Shown here piece after piece: positions 16,684 through 24,336 of a stretch of 31,590 nucleotides of DNA (position 1 is its first letter; each line of letters opens with the position of its first letter). The notes beneath the pieces were generated by a model, which was not told where the DNA came from, did not search any database, and was given only the letters and a program-made list of their open reading frames with translations. The stretch is from an uncultured Eubacteriales bacterium (GTDB taxonomy: Bacteria > Bacillota > Clostridia > Oscillospirales > Acutalibacteraceae). The stretch covers positions 1-31,590 of the forward strand of contig CAJTXF010000025.1 in NCBI GenBank assembly GCA_910580045.1, given 5' to 3'. A program made the translations under genes and the position numbers.

Positions 16684-16709
16684 AGTCCGCCGGGAATCCC
16701 CGGCGGACT
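16684..16709. other. Intercistronic hairpin between ilvE and the tandem GNAT gene
   Basis: An 11-bp perfect stem (AGTCCGCCGGG / CCCGGCGGACT, loop AATC) lies in the gap. There is no U-tract on the minus strand, so it is not a standard terminator; it may be an mRNA-stability or partial attenuation element. Confidence 0.5.
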
Positions 16710-16718
16710 GATTGCATT

Positions 16719-17789
16719 TTACTTTACTTCCACTGTCCAGCCGAATTCATCCGGGAACTTCCCGGTCTGGATGCCCGTGACTGTGTCATAGAGCTTCTGG
16801 CTCACCGGGCCGATGCCGCCCCCGGCAATCTCCATCACTTCATCCCCATAGCGCAGGGTGCCCACAGGGGAGATGACCGCCGCGGTGCCGCTGCCCCAGC
16901 ACTCCTCCAGAGAGCCGTCCCGGGCGGCGGCAACCAGCTCTTCCACGCTGACGCGGCGCTCCTCCGCGTCCATGCCCCAGGCCCGGCACAAATCCAGGCA
17001 GGTGGCCCGGGTCACGCCGGGAAGGATGCTCCCGTTCAGGGCAGGGGTGACCACCTTGCCCCCAATCTTGAAGAAGATGTTCATAGAGCCCACCTCCTCA
17101 ATATACCTGCGCTCCACCCCGTCCAGCCAGAGCACTTGGGCATAGCCCTCCTTCTCCCCCTTGACCTGGGCTTTCAGGCTGGCCGCGTAGTTGCCCCCTG
17201 CCTTTGCCTCGCCGATGCCGCCCCGCACGGCCCGGACATAGTCATCCTCAATCCAAATCTTCACTGGGTCCAGGCCCCCGGCATAGTAGGCGCCGGAGGG
17301 GGAGAGGATAATCATAAACAGATAGCTGTGGGAGGGATGCACCCCCAGGTGGGAGTCAGTGGCAATGATAAAGGGCCGGATGTAAAGAGACGTGCCGGGC
17401 TGGGTGGGAATCCAGTCCTTGTCCACGCTGATTAGGGTTTTCAGGGCATTCATAAAGTCCTCCTGGGGCACAGGGGGGATGCACAGCCGCTCACAGGTAT
17501 TGGCGGCCCGGGCAATGTTCCTTTCCGGGCGGAAGAGCAGCACCCGGCCGTCCTCAGTATGATACGCCTTCATGCCCTCAAACATCTCCTGGGCATAGTG
17601 GAACACCATGGCAGAGGGCTCCAGGGCAATGGGGTGGTAGGGCTCGATTCTGGGGGCATGCCAGCCCTGGCCCTCATGGTACTCCATAATAAACATATGG
17701 TCTGTAAAGATATTGCCAAAACCCAGCTTGCTCTCGTCCGCGGGCTTCTCTTTGGGCTGGGCAGTCCGTGTGATTTGAATTTCCTGCAT
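16719..17789 (-). CDS. ilvE: Branched-chain amino acid aminotransferase
   Basis: 356 residues, normal length for IlvE, which makes leucine, isoleucine and valine from their 2-oxo acids (and the reverse) using glutamate and PLP. Fold-type IV. Phosphate-binding and catalytic elements: RPERNIARAANTC, the PLP lysine K206 in GNYAASLKAQ, YIEEVGSMNIFF, and WGSGTAAVISPVG. The ATG at 17789 is chosen: AGAAGG lies 9 bases upstream and MQEIQITRT is the usual family N-terminus; a longer upstream frame has no ribosome binding site. It has a strong promoter at 17832-17860. No T-box or leucine leader is evident. Confidence 0.95.
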   Translation of the reverse strand: MQEIQITRTAQPKEKPADESKLGFGNIFTDHMFIMEYHEGQGWHAPRIEPYHPIALEPSAMVFHYAQEMFEGMKAYHTEDGRVLLFRPERNIARAANTCERLCIPPVPQEDFMNALKTLISVDKDWIPTQPGTSLYIRPFIIATDSHLGVHPSHSYLFMIILSPSGAYYAGGLDPVKIWIEDDYVRAVRGGIGEAKAGGNYAASLKAQVKGEKEGYAQVLWLDGVERRYIEEVGSMNIFFKIGGKVVTPALNGSILPGVTRATCLDLCRAWGMDAEERRVSVEELVAAARDGSLEECWGSGTAAVISPVGTLRYGDEVMEIAGGGIGPVSQKLYDTVTGIQTGKFPDEFGWTVEVK

Positions 17790-17831
17790 AAATAAATACC
17801 TTCTCTCTTTCATCCTGCATGGTTTTACCCA

Positions 17832-17860
17832 ATTATAATACTGAAAGCCTGAAAATGCAA
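17832..17860 (-). promoter_or_regulatory. Sigma-A promoter for ilvE
   Basis: TTGCAT (17855-17860) and TATAAT (17832-17837) on the minus strand with a 17-base spacer, about 40 bases upstream of the ilvE ATG. Confidence 0.75.
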
Positions 17861-18077
17861 GGCAGGGGGCGGCAGTCCTGCAAAAAAAGGAATTTTCATA
17901 ATTTTTCTCAACCATATCCCGGCTGCGGACAGAGGAAATGACGGATTCCTGAGAGCCTGCGCCCATAGGCTTTGTGCCGGGATTCCCCCGCGGGAGAGGG
18001 CGGCCTATGGAAAAAGGCGGGCTCTTGGGCGTTACAAAACCCCCTTGGCGCGGGCTTCCCCTTCTAAAAAGGGAGGG
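17861..18077. other. Non-coding spacer between ilvE and mntP with nested inverted repeat
   Basis: Nothing coding is seen. AGAGCC (17952-17957) and CCATAGGC (17963-17970) can pair with GGCTCT (18020-18025) and GCCTATGG (18003-18010), a long-range nested hairpin with a GC-rich interior. Because it lies before the mntP promoter (18078-18106), it is not in that transcript. The base run AGAGGAAATGACGGATT at 17931-17947 also occurs inside the MITE at 7346-7362. A CCCTT/AAGGG hairpin is near 18057-18073. Confidence 0.4.
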
Positions 18078-18106
18078 TTGACGAATATGCTGCAGAAGGA
18101 TATAAT
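18078..18106 (+). promoter_or_regulatory. Sigma-A promoter for mntP
   Basis: TTGACG (18078-18083), 17-base spacer and TATAAT (18101-18106). The leader would be only about 25 bases before the ATG, too short for a yybP-ykoY manganese riboswitch. Confidence 0.8.
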
Positions 18107-18136
18107 GAGAGGAAAATCCAATTGGAGGGGTGCTGG

Positions 18137-18703
18137 ATGAATCTTTTCGAGCTGTTCCTGGTGGCGGTGGGGCTTTCCATGGACGCTTTCGCTGTATCAA
18201 TCTGCAAGGGGCTGGCGCTGAAAGAGGCGCGGCCCCGGCACATGGCCCTGGCGGGCCTGTGGTTTGGCGGGTTTCAGGCCCTGATGCCTGTGCTGGGCTA
18301 TTTGGTGGGCGTGCAGTTCAAGGACGCCATCACAGCAGTGGACCACTGGATTGCCTTTGGCCTGCTGGCTGTGATTGGGGGCAACATGGTCCGGGAGGCC
18401 CTCTCCGGGGACGGGGAGGAAGCGGACGCCTCCCTGTCCCCAAAGGCCATGCTGCTCCTGGCCCTGGCCACAAGCATAGACGCCCTGGCCGTGGGGGTGG
18501 GCTTTGCGTTCCTCAGCGTGAACATTGCCGCGGCGGCAGGGTTCATTGGGGCCGTGACCTTCCTGCTCTCCGGGGCGGGGATGAAGGTGGGCAGCCTGTT
18601 TGGGGCCAAGTATAAGAACCGGGCCGAGCTGGCCGGGGGCGTGATTCTCATTCTGCTGGGTACGAAAATCCTCTTGGAGCACCTGGGGGTGCTCAGCTTC
18701 TGA
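18137..18703 (+). CDS. mntP: Manganese efflux pump MntP
   Basis: 188 residues, normal MntP length, with six predicted membrane segments. The acidic metal-binding motifs are SMDAFAVS near residues 14-21 and SIDALAVG in the second half. It exports Mn2+ across the cytoplasmic membrane. ATG at 18137 is used because MNLFELFLVAVGLSMDAFAVS is the family N-terminus and GGAGGGG lies 7 or so bases upstream; an in-frame ATG at 18122 adds five unneeded residues. It is monocistronic with a strong promoter and a clean terminator. Confidence 0.95.
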   Translation: MNLFELFLVAVGLSMDAFAVSICKGLALKEARPRHMALAGLWFGGFQALMPVLGYLVGVQFKDAITAVDHWIAFGLLAVIGGNMVREALSGDGEEADASLSPKAMLLLALATSIDALAVGVGFAFLSVNIAAAAGFIGAVTFLLSGAGMKVGSLFGAKYKNRAELAGGVILILLGTKILLEHLGVLSF

Positions 18704-18725
18704 TTTGCCCTTCTACATAAAAGCA

Positions 18726-18760
18726 AAGCAGTCAGGTAAAAATGCCTGGCTGCTTTTTTG
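18726..18760 (+). terminator. Terminator after mntP
   Basis: An 11-pair stem with one U-G wobble (AAGCAGTCAGG / CCTGGCTGCTT) followed by a run of six T. Confidence 0.85.
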
Positions 18761-18774
18761 CGTTTGGGGGCTTG

Positions 18775-18938
18775 CAAAAAAGTATACCTTTCTGCAAAAC
18801 CGTGGCCGTGTAATCCTGCTCCTATATTTTATAATAAAGAGAAGGTTTTTTTCAAGTCGAATTCTCTGGATTTATTGAATTTGATAGAAAAATTTTCTGT
18901 TTCCCCCTGTTACAAAAATGTATACCTTCTTGCAAAGT
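18775..18938 (+). repeat. Direct repeat pair upstream of the LRR-SLH gene
   Basis: Two imperfect 26-base copies at 18775-18800 and 18913-18938 share the core GTATACCTT and TGCAAA; about 22 of 26 bases match and their starts are 138 bases apart. The second ends 25 bases before the gene start. They may be regulator sites or a recombination target. A possible TATAAT lies at 18830-18835, but with no good -35. Tracts of A and T in between could form a weak hairpin. Confidence 0.45.
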
Positions 18939-18962
18939 GGCCAACAGAAAGGAATGAATGTG

Positions 18963-21900
18963 ATGTACAAAAAAATCCTTGCCCTGCTGCTGTCCCTTCT
19001 GCTGACAGCAGCGCCGGTGACGGCCCTTGCCCTTGAGGGCGGAACACCCCCAGAGCCCACCGTGAACATAGAAAGCCCCGGGGAAGTTCCCGAACCGGAG
19101 CCGGAACCCGAGCCGGAACCCGGCTCTGACCAGGACACTCCGCCGGAGCCGGAAAAAGATTCGGATACACTGCCAGACCCCAATGAGCCCAACGGCCTGC
19201 CCAAAAAGCTGGCCCCGCCGGAGGAGGGAGAGAGCCTGACTGCAGTGGTTGGCCCCCTGACCATTCAGTGGTCAGAGGACCGGAGCAGCGCCGAGCTGGT
19301 TCAGACAGCCCCCTCTGCTGCCGGCGTGCTGCGCCTGCCTGAGGGCCTGACCTCCATTGCCTCAAAGGCTTTCACAGGCTGCAGCAGTATCACAGAGCTT
19401 GTGCTTCCTGAGAGCCTGGGCAAGCTGCCCGACGCCTTTTTCGACATGGGGACGCGGGACTACAAAAGCGCTTTCCAGTGCCCTGGCCTGAAGAAAATCA
19501 CCCTGCCCAGCAACATGAGCCAAATCCCGGACAAGGCCTTCTATCTGTGCACCCAGCTGGAGGAAATCGTCCTGCCGGAGGGCTTGACCTCTGTGGGCAG
19601 CTATGCTTTCCGGGGCTGTGAGAGCCTGAAAGCCCTGAACCTGCCCTCCATGACAACCGCAGTGGGCAGTTTCGCTTTCCAGAACTGCCGGGGCCTCTCT
19701 GTTGTAACTGGACCCAGTGTAAGCAGCCTGGGCAGCGGCGCTTTCGCCGGATGCAGCGGCCTGGCAGAACTCTCCCTGCCGGGGCTTACAAAAATCGAGC
19801 AGGGCACTTTCACCGGGTGCAGCAGCCTGACAGCGCTCTCCCTGCCGGAGCTTACGGAAATCGGGAAAAGCGGGTTCAAGGACTGCTCTGCCCTGACAGT
19901 GCTGGACTCCCCCAAGCTCCAGATGGTGGCTGACGAGGCTTTCCAGAACTGCGGCAAATTGGAAAGGGCTGACTACCCCTCCCTGAAAAGTATTGGTACC
20001 TCTGCCTTTGCCTCCACAGGCATCCAGGTTCTGGATTTGCCCAACGCCGTCTCCATTGGCCCAGCCGCTTTCTCCAACTGCGGCAGCCTGTCAGCCGTGC
20101 GCTTGGGCGAGGGGGTCAAGACTATCCCTGCCAACGCTTTCTGGGGCTGCCCTGGCCTGCGCAGCGTGAAGCTGGGCCAGCCGGTGCAGGCCCCCTCTGG
20201 GCCGGAAGAGGGCCCTGGCGCGGACCAGGCCGCCCTGCTGTCCGCTGGCCAAGAGGAGCCCGGCCAGCTTCCCCAGGGCAGCTTTACTGCCCCGGGCGTG
20301 ACTTCCCTGGGCACAAGCGCATTCCGGTACTGCTCCGGCCTGGAAGAGGCAGAGCTGGGCCAGGGCGTCACCCAGGCTGCTGACTGGGCTTTCCTCCAGT
20401 GCACCAGCCTGGAATCCGTCACCCTGAGCAGCACGGTCTCCAGGATTGGCAGCAGTGTGTTTGACAAGTGCGCCCCTGATTTGAGCTTTGTGGTGGAGCC
20501 AGGGAACACTGTCTACCAGGTCGCAGAGGGCGGGGCCCTTGCAGACGCCTCCGGCGACACCCTCTACCCCTTTGAGAACGGGATTCCCGATGACCCGGCC
20601 TATCAGCCTGATGCCAACGACCCCAACCGGGTACCCAAGCGGCTGCCCGCGCCCCCCAAAAACTTCAAGGCCACCAGCGGGTATGGGTATGTGTATGAAG
20701 ACACAGGTGTTCTGGAAATCAGCTACTGCAAAAACGCTGAGCTCCAGAACCGCGAGACTGTCACTGTGCTGTCTGTGGACGCGTCCGCTGTGGGGGATTT
20801 GACCATGCCTGAGGTGGACGGCGGCCATTCCCTGGAAATCGCCCAAACAGCCTTTGCCAACATCAGGAATGTAAAGTCTGTCACCATCCCGGACAGCACC
20901 ACCTATCTCTCCCCTGAGCTTATCCAAAGCCTGGACAAGGGCGTGGAGAAGCTGAACATCGGAAAAAGCGCCAGGCTGGTCAACACCCAGTGTATGGCTC
21001 AGCTGATGAAGCTGAAAGAAATCAACGTTTCTCCCAGCAACCCCAATTTCAGCTCAGAGGGGGGCATCCTCTATAACAAAGACAAGACAGAGCTGCTGCT
21101 CATCCCCCGGGGCATGGATGCTGACAATTACAATATCCTCCCCTCTGTGAAGTCCATTGCCCAGGGGGCCTATCCCCTGTCTGCCACTGTGCTGATTCTG
21201 CCCGAAGGGGTGGAGACACTGAATGGCTCGTTCAGCGAAACCCAGGTAAAGAGCGTGCGCCTGCCCGAGACCCTGAAAACTCTGGGTGACATGACCTTCT
21301 ATATGTGCAAAAACCTGACGGATATCTATATCCCCAAGAGCTGCACCACCATTGCCGCCAGCGCTTTTGGGGTCTATGTAGACAACCCCAGCGGACCGGG
21401 CGTGCTGTATATCAAGAACCCCTACCTGAAAAATATCTACTACGGGGGCTCCCAGGCGGATTGGGAGGCCATTGCCCCCAGCGATGCAGGCAACTGGATG
21501 TATCCCACTGAGGACGGGAGCGGGGACTTCCGGCTGAGCATTGACACCTCTAAGACCACCATACATTTTAACGCCAGCCCTGACTCTGTGGACGTGCCCC
21601 CAGCGCCCACACCGGTTCCCCCTGCCGCTTCTCCCACCCCGGCCCCCACGGCCACCCCAAGCCCCACTCCCATCCCGTCGCCTACTCCCGGCGGAACCCC
21701 CACCCCGGGCGGCACACCTACCCCAGGGGGCACTCCCACTCCCGGCGCTACGCCTACACCCAAGCCCCCTGTGTATAAGCCTATTTTCAAGGACGTGCCA
21801 GAGAACCAGTACTACGCCCTGCCTGTTATCTGGGCCGTGGAGCGGGGCATCACAGCAGGTACCAGCTCTGACACCTTCTCCCCTGGGAAGACCTGCACCC

Positions 21901-22313
21901 GTGCCCAAATTATGACCTTTATCTGGGCCTACAACGGCAAGCCCTCTGCCACAAAGGAGGCCACGTTCAGCGATATGCCCGGCCTGGATTCCTTCCGCAG
22001 GGCAATCTCCTGGGCCGTGGAGAACAAGATTACCGGCGGCATTGGGAACAACAAGTTCGGCCCCAACAACCCCTGTACCCGGGTCCAGGCAGTCACCTTC
22101 CTGTGGGTGGCGGCAGGCAAGCCCAAGGCCTCTAAGGAAGCCACGTTCAGTGATATGCCCAGCAACCCGGTGTTCCGGGACGCCATCAGCTGGGCCGTGG
22201 AGAACAAGGTCACCGGCGGCATTGGCAACAACCAGTTCGGGCCTAACCGCCCCTGCACCCGGGGACAAATCGTCACCTTCCTGTATGCGGCGGATAAGGC
22301 GGCAAATCAGTAA
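18963..22313 (+). CDS. BspA-type leucine-rich-repeat surface protein with C-terminal SLH domains
   Basis: 1,116 residues. Signal peptide (1-22, MYKKILALLLSLLLTAAPVT), then a Glu/Pro-rich linker, a BspA-type LRR_5 array (about 120-500; repeats such as AFxGCSSLTxLxLP), an odd non-LRR insert (about 402-440), a second LRR-like block (about 580-820), a Pro/Thr-rich hinge (about 878-940; TPTPGG repeats) and three SLH domains (about 940-1116; TRAQIMTF, TRVQAVTF, TRGQIVTF). SLH domains attach it to the wall polysaccharide; LRR proteins of this kind are often adhesins, an inference. ATG at 18963 is used: AAAGGA (18948-18953) is 9 bases upstream. The ATG at 18954 would abut the Shine-Dalgarno. The gene is monocistronic with a strong terminator. 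Confidence 0.9.
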   Translation: MYKKILALLLSLLLTAAPVTALALEGGTPPEPTVNIESPGEVPEPEPEPEPEPGSDQDTPPEPEKDSDTLPDPNEPNGLPKKLAPPEEGESLTAVVGPLTIQWSEDRSSAELVQTAPSAAGVLRLPEGLTSIASKAFTGCSSITELVLPESLGKLPDAFFDMGTRDYKSAFQCPGLKKITLPSNMSQIPDKAFYLCTQLEEIVLPEGLTSVGSYAFRGCESLKALNLPSMTTAVGSFAFQNCRGLSVVTGPSVSSLGSGAFAGCSGLAELSLPGLTKIEQGTFTGCSSLTALSLPELTEIGKSGFKDCSALTVLDSPKLQMVADEAFQNCGKLERADYPSLKSIGTSAFASTGIQVLDLPNAVSIGPAAFSNCGSLSAVRLGEGVKTIPANAFWGCPGLRSVKLGQPVQAPSGPEEGPGADQAALLSAGQEEPGQLPQGSFTAPGVTSLGTSAFRYCSGLEEAELGQGVTQAADWAFLQCTSLESVTLSSTVSRIGSSVFDKCAPDLSFVVEPGNTVYQVAEGGALADASGDTLYPFENGIPDDPAYQPDANDPNRVPKRLPAPPKNFKATSGYGYVYEDTGVLEISYCKNAELQNRETVTVLSVDASAVGDLTMPEVDGGHSLEIAQTAFANIRNVKSVTIPDSTTYLSPELIQSLDKGVEKLNIGKSARLVNTQCMAQLMKLKEINVSPSNPNFSSEGGILYNKDKTELLLIPRGMDADNYNILPSVKSIAQGAYPLSATVLILPEGVETLNGSFSETQVKSVRLPETLKTLGDMTFYMCKNLTDIYIPKSCTTIAASAFGVYVDNPSGPGVLYIKNPYLKNIYYGGSQADWEAIAPSDAGNWMYPTEDGSGDFRLSIDTSKTTIHFNASPDSVDVPPAPTPVPPAASPTPAPTATPSPTPIPSPTPGGTPTPGGTPTPGGTPTPGATPTPKPPVYKPIFKDVPENQYYALPVIWAVERGITAGTSSDTFSPGKTCTRAQIMTFIWAYNGKPSATKEATFSDMPGLDSFRRAISWAVENKITGGIGNNKFGPNNPCTRVQAVTFLWVAAGKPKASKEATFSDMPSNPVFRDAISWAVENKVTGGIGNNQFGPNRPCTRGQIVTFLYAADKAANQ

Positions 22314-22370
22314 AAGGAGCGGTCATTCAGCCCTCAAACCGCCTGCAGGCTGTCCATAGGTTTTAGTTTT

Positions 22371-22410
22371 GTATCGCCATTTCCCTCTGGGAAGTGGCGA
22401 TACTTTTTTT
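22371..22410 (+). terminator. Terminator after the LRR-SLH gene
   Basis: A 15-pair stem with one U-G wobble (22371-22385 with 22389-22403, loop TCT) is followed by seven T. Confidence 0.9.
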
Positions 22411-22811
22411 GACTTCTTTGGCGGGGATAAGCCTGGCTGGGGGGAAGATGCGGCAAACAGACTCCGGGTGTCCAGGGCCAGCGGATTATCTCCAATATCA
22501 CCATAATAAGCCGCTGAGCATAAGCTGGTTTGGAGAGCCCACAAGGTTTGCCCGGCTGTCACCCTCTTGTATTCTTTCCCGCTCAGCCGAAGGCTGAGCT
22601 TTTGTGTTTTTGCTGATGCCTCTCCTCTCTGACGCACAACAGCACGGCTCCAAAACCGCTGGGGACTTCATCCATGATTGTAGGGGCAGCACTTCTGCCT
22701 AATAAAAAGGTATAGGAAAGAATACAGCAACCAGCAGGAAGGGGTTTTTACGGAGCAGAAGCTGTACCCATCATGCAATATATCAAATTCACAGGTTAAG
22801 GAGGTCTGTAT
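22411..22811. other. Non-coding spacer with orphan terminator and 12-bp inverted repeat
   Basis: No gene is visible. An orphan terminator lies at 22581-22610 (GCTCAGCC / GGCTGAGC, then T-rich). TGTATTCTTTCC (22568-22579) is repeated inverted at 22715-22726, bounding 159 bases, similar in size to the MITE but with different ends. AGCGG/CCGCT with ATTAT/ATAAT near 22480-22515 can form an imperfect stem. It looks like the scarred edge of an inserted element. Confidence 0.4.
22581..22610 (+). terminator. Orphan intrinsic terminator
   Basis: An 8-bp perfect stem (GCTCAGCC / GGCTGAGC, loop GAA) is followed by TTTTGTGTTTTT. No gene precedes it on this strand after the LRR-SLH terminator, so it may have ended a lost gene or an unrecognised small transcript. 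Confidence 0.6.
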
Positions 22812-23237
22812 ATGAAAGTATTCTGCGCTGCTGTCGGTGTGGCTGGCAGCATCATTGCCAGCCTGTTCGGCGGGTTTGACGGGGCGCTTATGACGCTGCT
22901 AATTTTCATGGGAATTGACTACATCACTGGCCTGATTGTGGCCGGGGTGTTCCGCACCAGCGAGAAAACAAAGAACGGAGCCCTGGAGAGCCGGGCAGGC
23001 TGGAAAGGGCTTTGCCGCAAAGGGGGAACCCTGCTGGTGGTGCTGGTGGCCTGCCGCCTGGATATGCTCACTGGGGCCAATTTCATCCGGGATGGGACGG
23101 TGATTGCCTTTGTGGTCAATGAAGCTCTCTCCATTATTGAGAACACGGGGCTGATGGGCGTGCCCATCCCAGGGGTGATAACCCGGGCTATTGAGGTGCT
23201 GAAGGACGAAGCGGATAAGGATGAACCTAAAGAGTGA
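22812..23237 (+). CDS. Phage holin, TcdE/holin_4_1 family
   Basis: 141 residues with about three membrane segments (IIASLFGGFDGALMTLLIF, YITGLIVAGVF, LLVVLVACRLDML). The order GGFDGAL ... IDYITGL and a charged C-terminal tail (LKDEADKDEPKE) match the TcdE-type holin_4_1 family, which makes lesions in the membrane so an endolysin can leave; no endolysin is next to it. A strong AAGGAGG precedes the ATG. The downstream small ORF begins inside its last 17 bases. It is probably part of an older, deleted prophage. Confidence 0.85.
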   Translation: MKVFCAAVGVAGSIIASLFGGFDGALMTLLIFMGIDYITGLIVAGVFRTSEKTKNGALESRAGWKGLCRKGGTLLVVLVACRLDMLTGANFIRDGTVIAFVVNEALSIIENTGLMGVPIPGVITRAIEVLKDEADKDEPKE

Positions 23238-23397
23238 TTTGATTGAGCCAGAGTGCGACAGGTTCCGCCGGAAATGCAACTTCACGAAGGACGAGCGGGC
23301 AATCTTTGATTTGCGGGTCAAGGGGCGTTCTATCATCGAAATCAGTTGTACTGCCGGTGCGGGGACAAAACGCATGCGCGGAAGAGCTTTTCCATAG
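23221..23397 (+). pseudogene. Truncated small helix-turn-helix phage ORF fused to recombinase remnant
   Basis: 58 codons from an ATG overlapping the holin stop. The first part (KCNFTKDERAIFDLRVKGRSIIEIS) resembles the start of small sigma-like helix-turn-helix proteins that follow holins in clostridial prophages. The expected second helix is missing. From about 23349, in another frame, the DNA reads YCRCGDKTHARK, closely parallel to the recombinase zinc-ribbon YCQCGAKMHALK at 30780. So the ORF appears broken by a deletion joining it to a recombinase remnant. Confidence 0.55.
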
Positions 23398-23407
23398 GCG
23401 GATTGCC

Positions 23408-23645
23408 TGGCGGCGGATATCGGGGCCCAGATGAAGCAGCTGAAGGGGGAGATAGCGGCCCTGGAGGTGACCGAGCCGCCTAAAGACTTCACCGTGGAGC
23501 AGATAAGGGCATGGCTGGAGGCCATTAAAGCCGCGCCGGACGAGCAGGCGGTACACCTGTTGATTGAGCGGATAGAGAAAAAACAAGACGGTTTCCACGC
23601 GAAAAGTACGCTGGAAACCGTCTTGGGAAAAAGTGGTTGCGGGGG
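23408..23645 (+). repeat. Left copy of 238-bp direct repeat (recombinase 3' end)
   Basis: Matches 31103-31340 over 238 bases with two differences (23411 and 23460). It codes for the C-terminal coiled-coil tail of a serine recombinase (KQLKGEIAALEV ... LIERIEKKQDG). It ends at TGGTTGCGGGGG, the shared core of the attachment site. The unit from this end to the right repeat end is exactly 7,695 bp. Confidence 0.9.
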
Positions 23646-23690
23646 TTCGCAACATTGTTTTCCCCAAATACTATTTGCGTATGTCGCAAA
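23634..23690. other. Left attachment-site half of the 7.7-kb element
   Basis: The repeat core TGGTTGCGGGGG (23634-23645) is followed by TTCGCAAC. Together GTTGCG (23636-23641) and CGCAAC (23648-23653) form a perfect inverted repeat around GGGGTT, as expected for the two half-sites of a serine recombinase attachment site. A second inverted repeat TTTGCG/CGCAAA lies at 23674-23690. This fits the left junction, or former attP arm, of the element. Confidence 0.6.
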
Positions 23691-23702
23691 CCTGATAAAT
23701 CA

Positions 23703-24287
23703 TTATGAATAAAGCATCCAGCTTGCGGCCCGTATCTCCTGATTCAAGCAGAGGCTTCGCAATGCCCTTGACTCCTCCCGCCGCACCTGTTCCGGTGCCA
23801 AACTCAGCCGCTGGGCCGTCTGCGGCCGTGTCAGCTGGGCATAGAACCGGCAGCGCACTATCTGGGCTTGCAGAGGGGGAAGGGATTTCAAGCCGCTTTG
23901 CAGGGCACAGACAATAGTCTGCCCGGCCTGCCGTTCCTGTACCCGCTCCATATCGACCGCTGCCTGCTCATCAGGGAGTAAGCCGCCTATTGTGCCGCTC
24001 TTATTCTCACCGGTAATGGGCTGGTCAAGGCTGTCAGCCATATTCAGCGGGCAGGGCCTATCCGTGCCCATAGCGGCCCGGAACCGGTTCTTGCAGGCGT
24101 AGTGGAGATAGGTGTTGAACTTCCATCCCCCCGGCTTATAGGCCCTCACAGCGGCCAGAAACGCGAACCAGCCCTCTTGGTAAAGGTCATCCAGGGTAAT
24201 CCCGTGGGCGGCACACTGGCTGGGGCCATAGTGACAGTAAAGCCCTCTAAACTTCGAGTTCACCAGCCGCTCTGCCTGTTGCCACAA
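23703..24287 (-). CDS. Sigma-70-like / late transcription factor, start degenerate
   Basis: 194 residues from a TTG. It has a region 2-like part (DLYQEGWFAFLAAVRAYKPG ... FNTYLHYACKNRFR) and a region 4-like helix-turn-helix (LPPLQAQIVRCRFY ... TRPQTAQRLSLAPEQVRREESRALRSL). Phages of this type use such proteins to switch on late genes. Good coding continues upstream (EQLAIEARQGSRAALYALW) without any ATG; the nearest ATG, overlapping the previous stop codon as CAATGA, is in another frame and stops after five codons. A single-base frameshift near 24330 is likely, so the gene may be inactive. It lies at the far end of the element's early strand, 11 bp past the second inverted repeat. Confidence 0.65.
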   Translation of the reverse strand: MWQQAERLVNSKFRGLYCHYGPSQCAAHGITLDDLYQEGWFAFLAAVRAYKPGGWKFNTYLHYACKNRFRAAMGTDRPCPLNMADSLDQPITGENKSGTIGGLLPDEQAAVDMERVQERQAGQTIVCALQSGLKSLPPLQAQIVRCRFYAQLTRPQTAQRLSLAPEQVRREESRALRSLCLNQEIRAASWMLYS

Positions 24288-24336
24288 GGCATACAGCGCT
24301 GCTCTGCTGCCCTGCCGGGCCTCTATGGCCAGCTGT

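Larger units (their letters stand above)
23408..23712 (+). pseudogene. Serine recombinase C-terminal fragment (left relic)
   Basis: The frame that starts in KQLKGE is open from about 23431 to 23712, with no start codon or ribosome binding site of its own. It gives the last 70 or so residues of a large serine recombinase and then runs past the attachment core into unrelated residues (SQHCFPQILFAY). The matching right copy continues as CGGRI and stops. It has no catalytic domain and is the remains of an older recombinase gene or its displaced end. It was kept nearly identical to the right copy, suggesting a recent duplication or gene conversion. Confidence 0.75.

Noticed and set aside
17931..18136. 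Possible yybP-ykoY manganese riboswitch before mntP
   Set aside because: The strong promoter at 18078-18106 leaves a leader of only about 25 bases, and the conserved loops of that class were not found.
17790..18200. N-terminal extension of ilvE to 493 residues
   Set aside because: The true start at 17789 has a ribosome binding site and family-like N-terminus; the extension covers the promoter.
21610..21770. Tandem repeat mistaken for CRISPR or satellite
   Set aside because: It encodes the TPTPGG hinge of the surface protein, within a coding frame.
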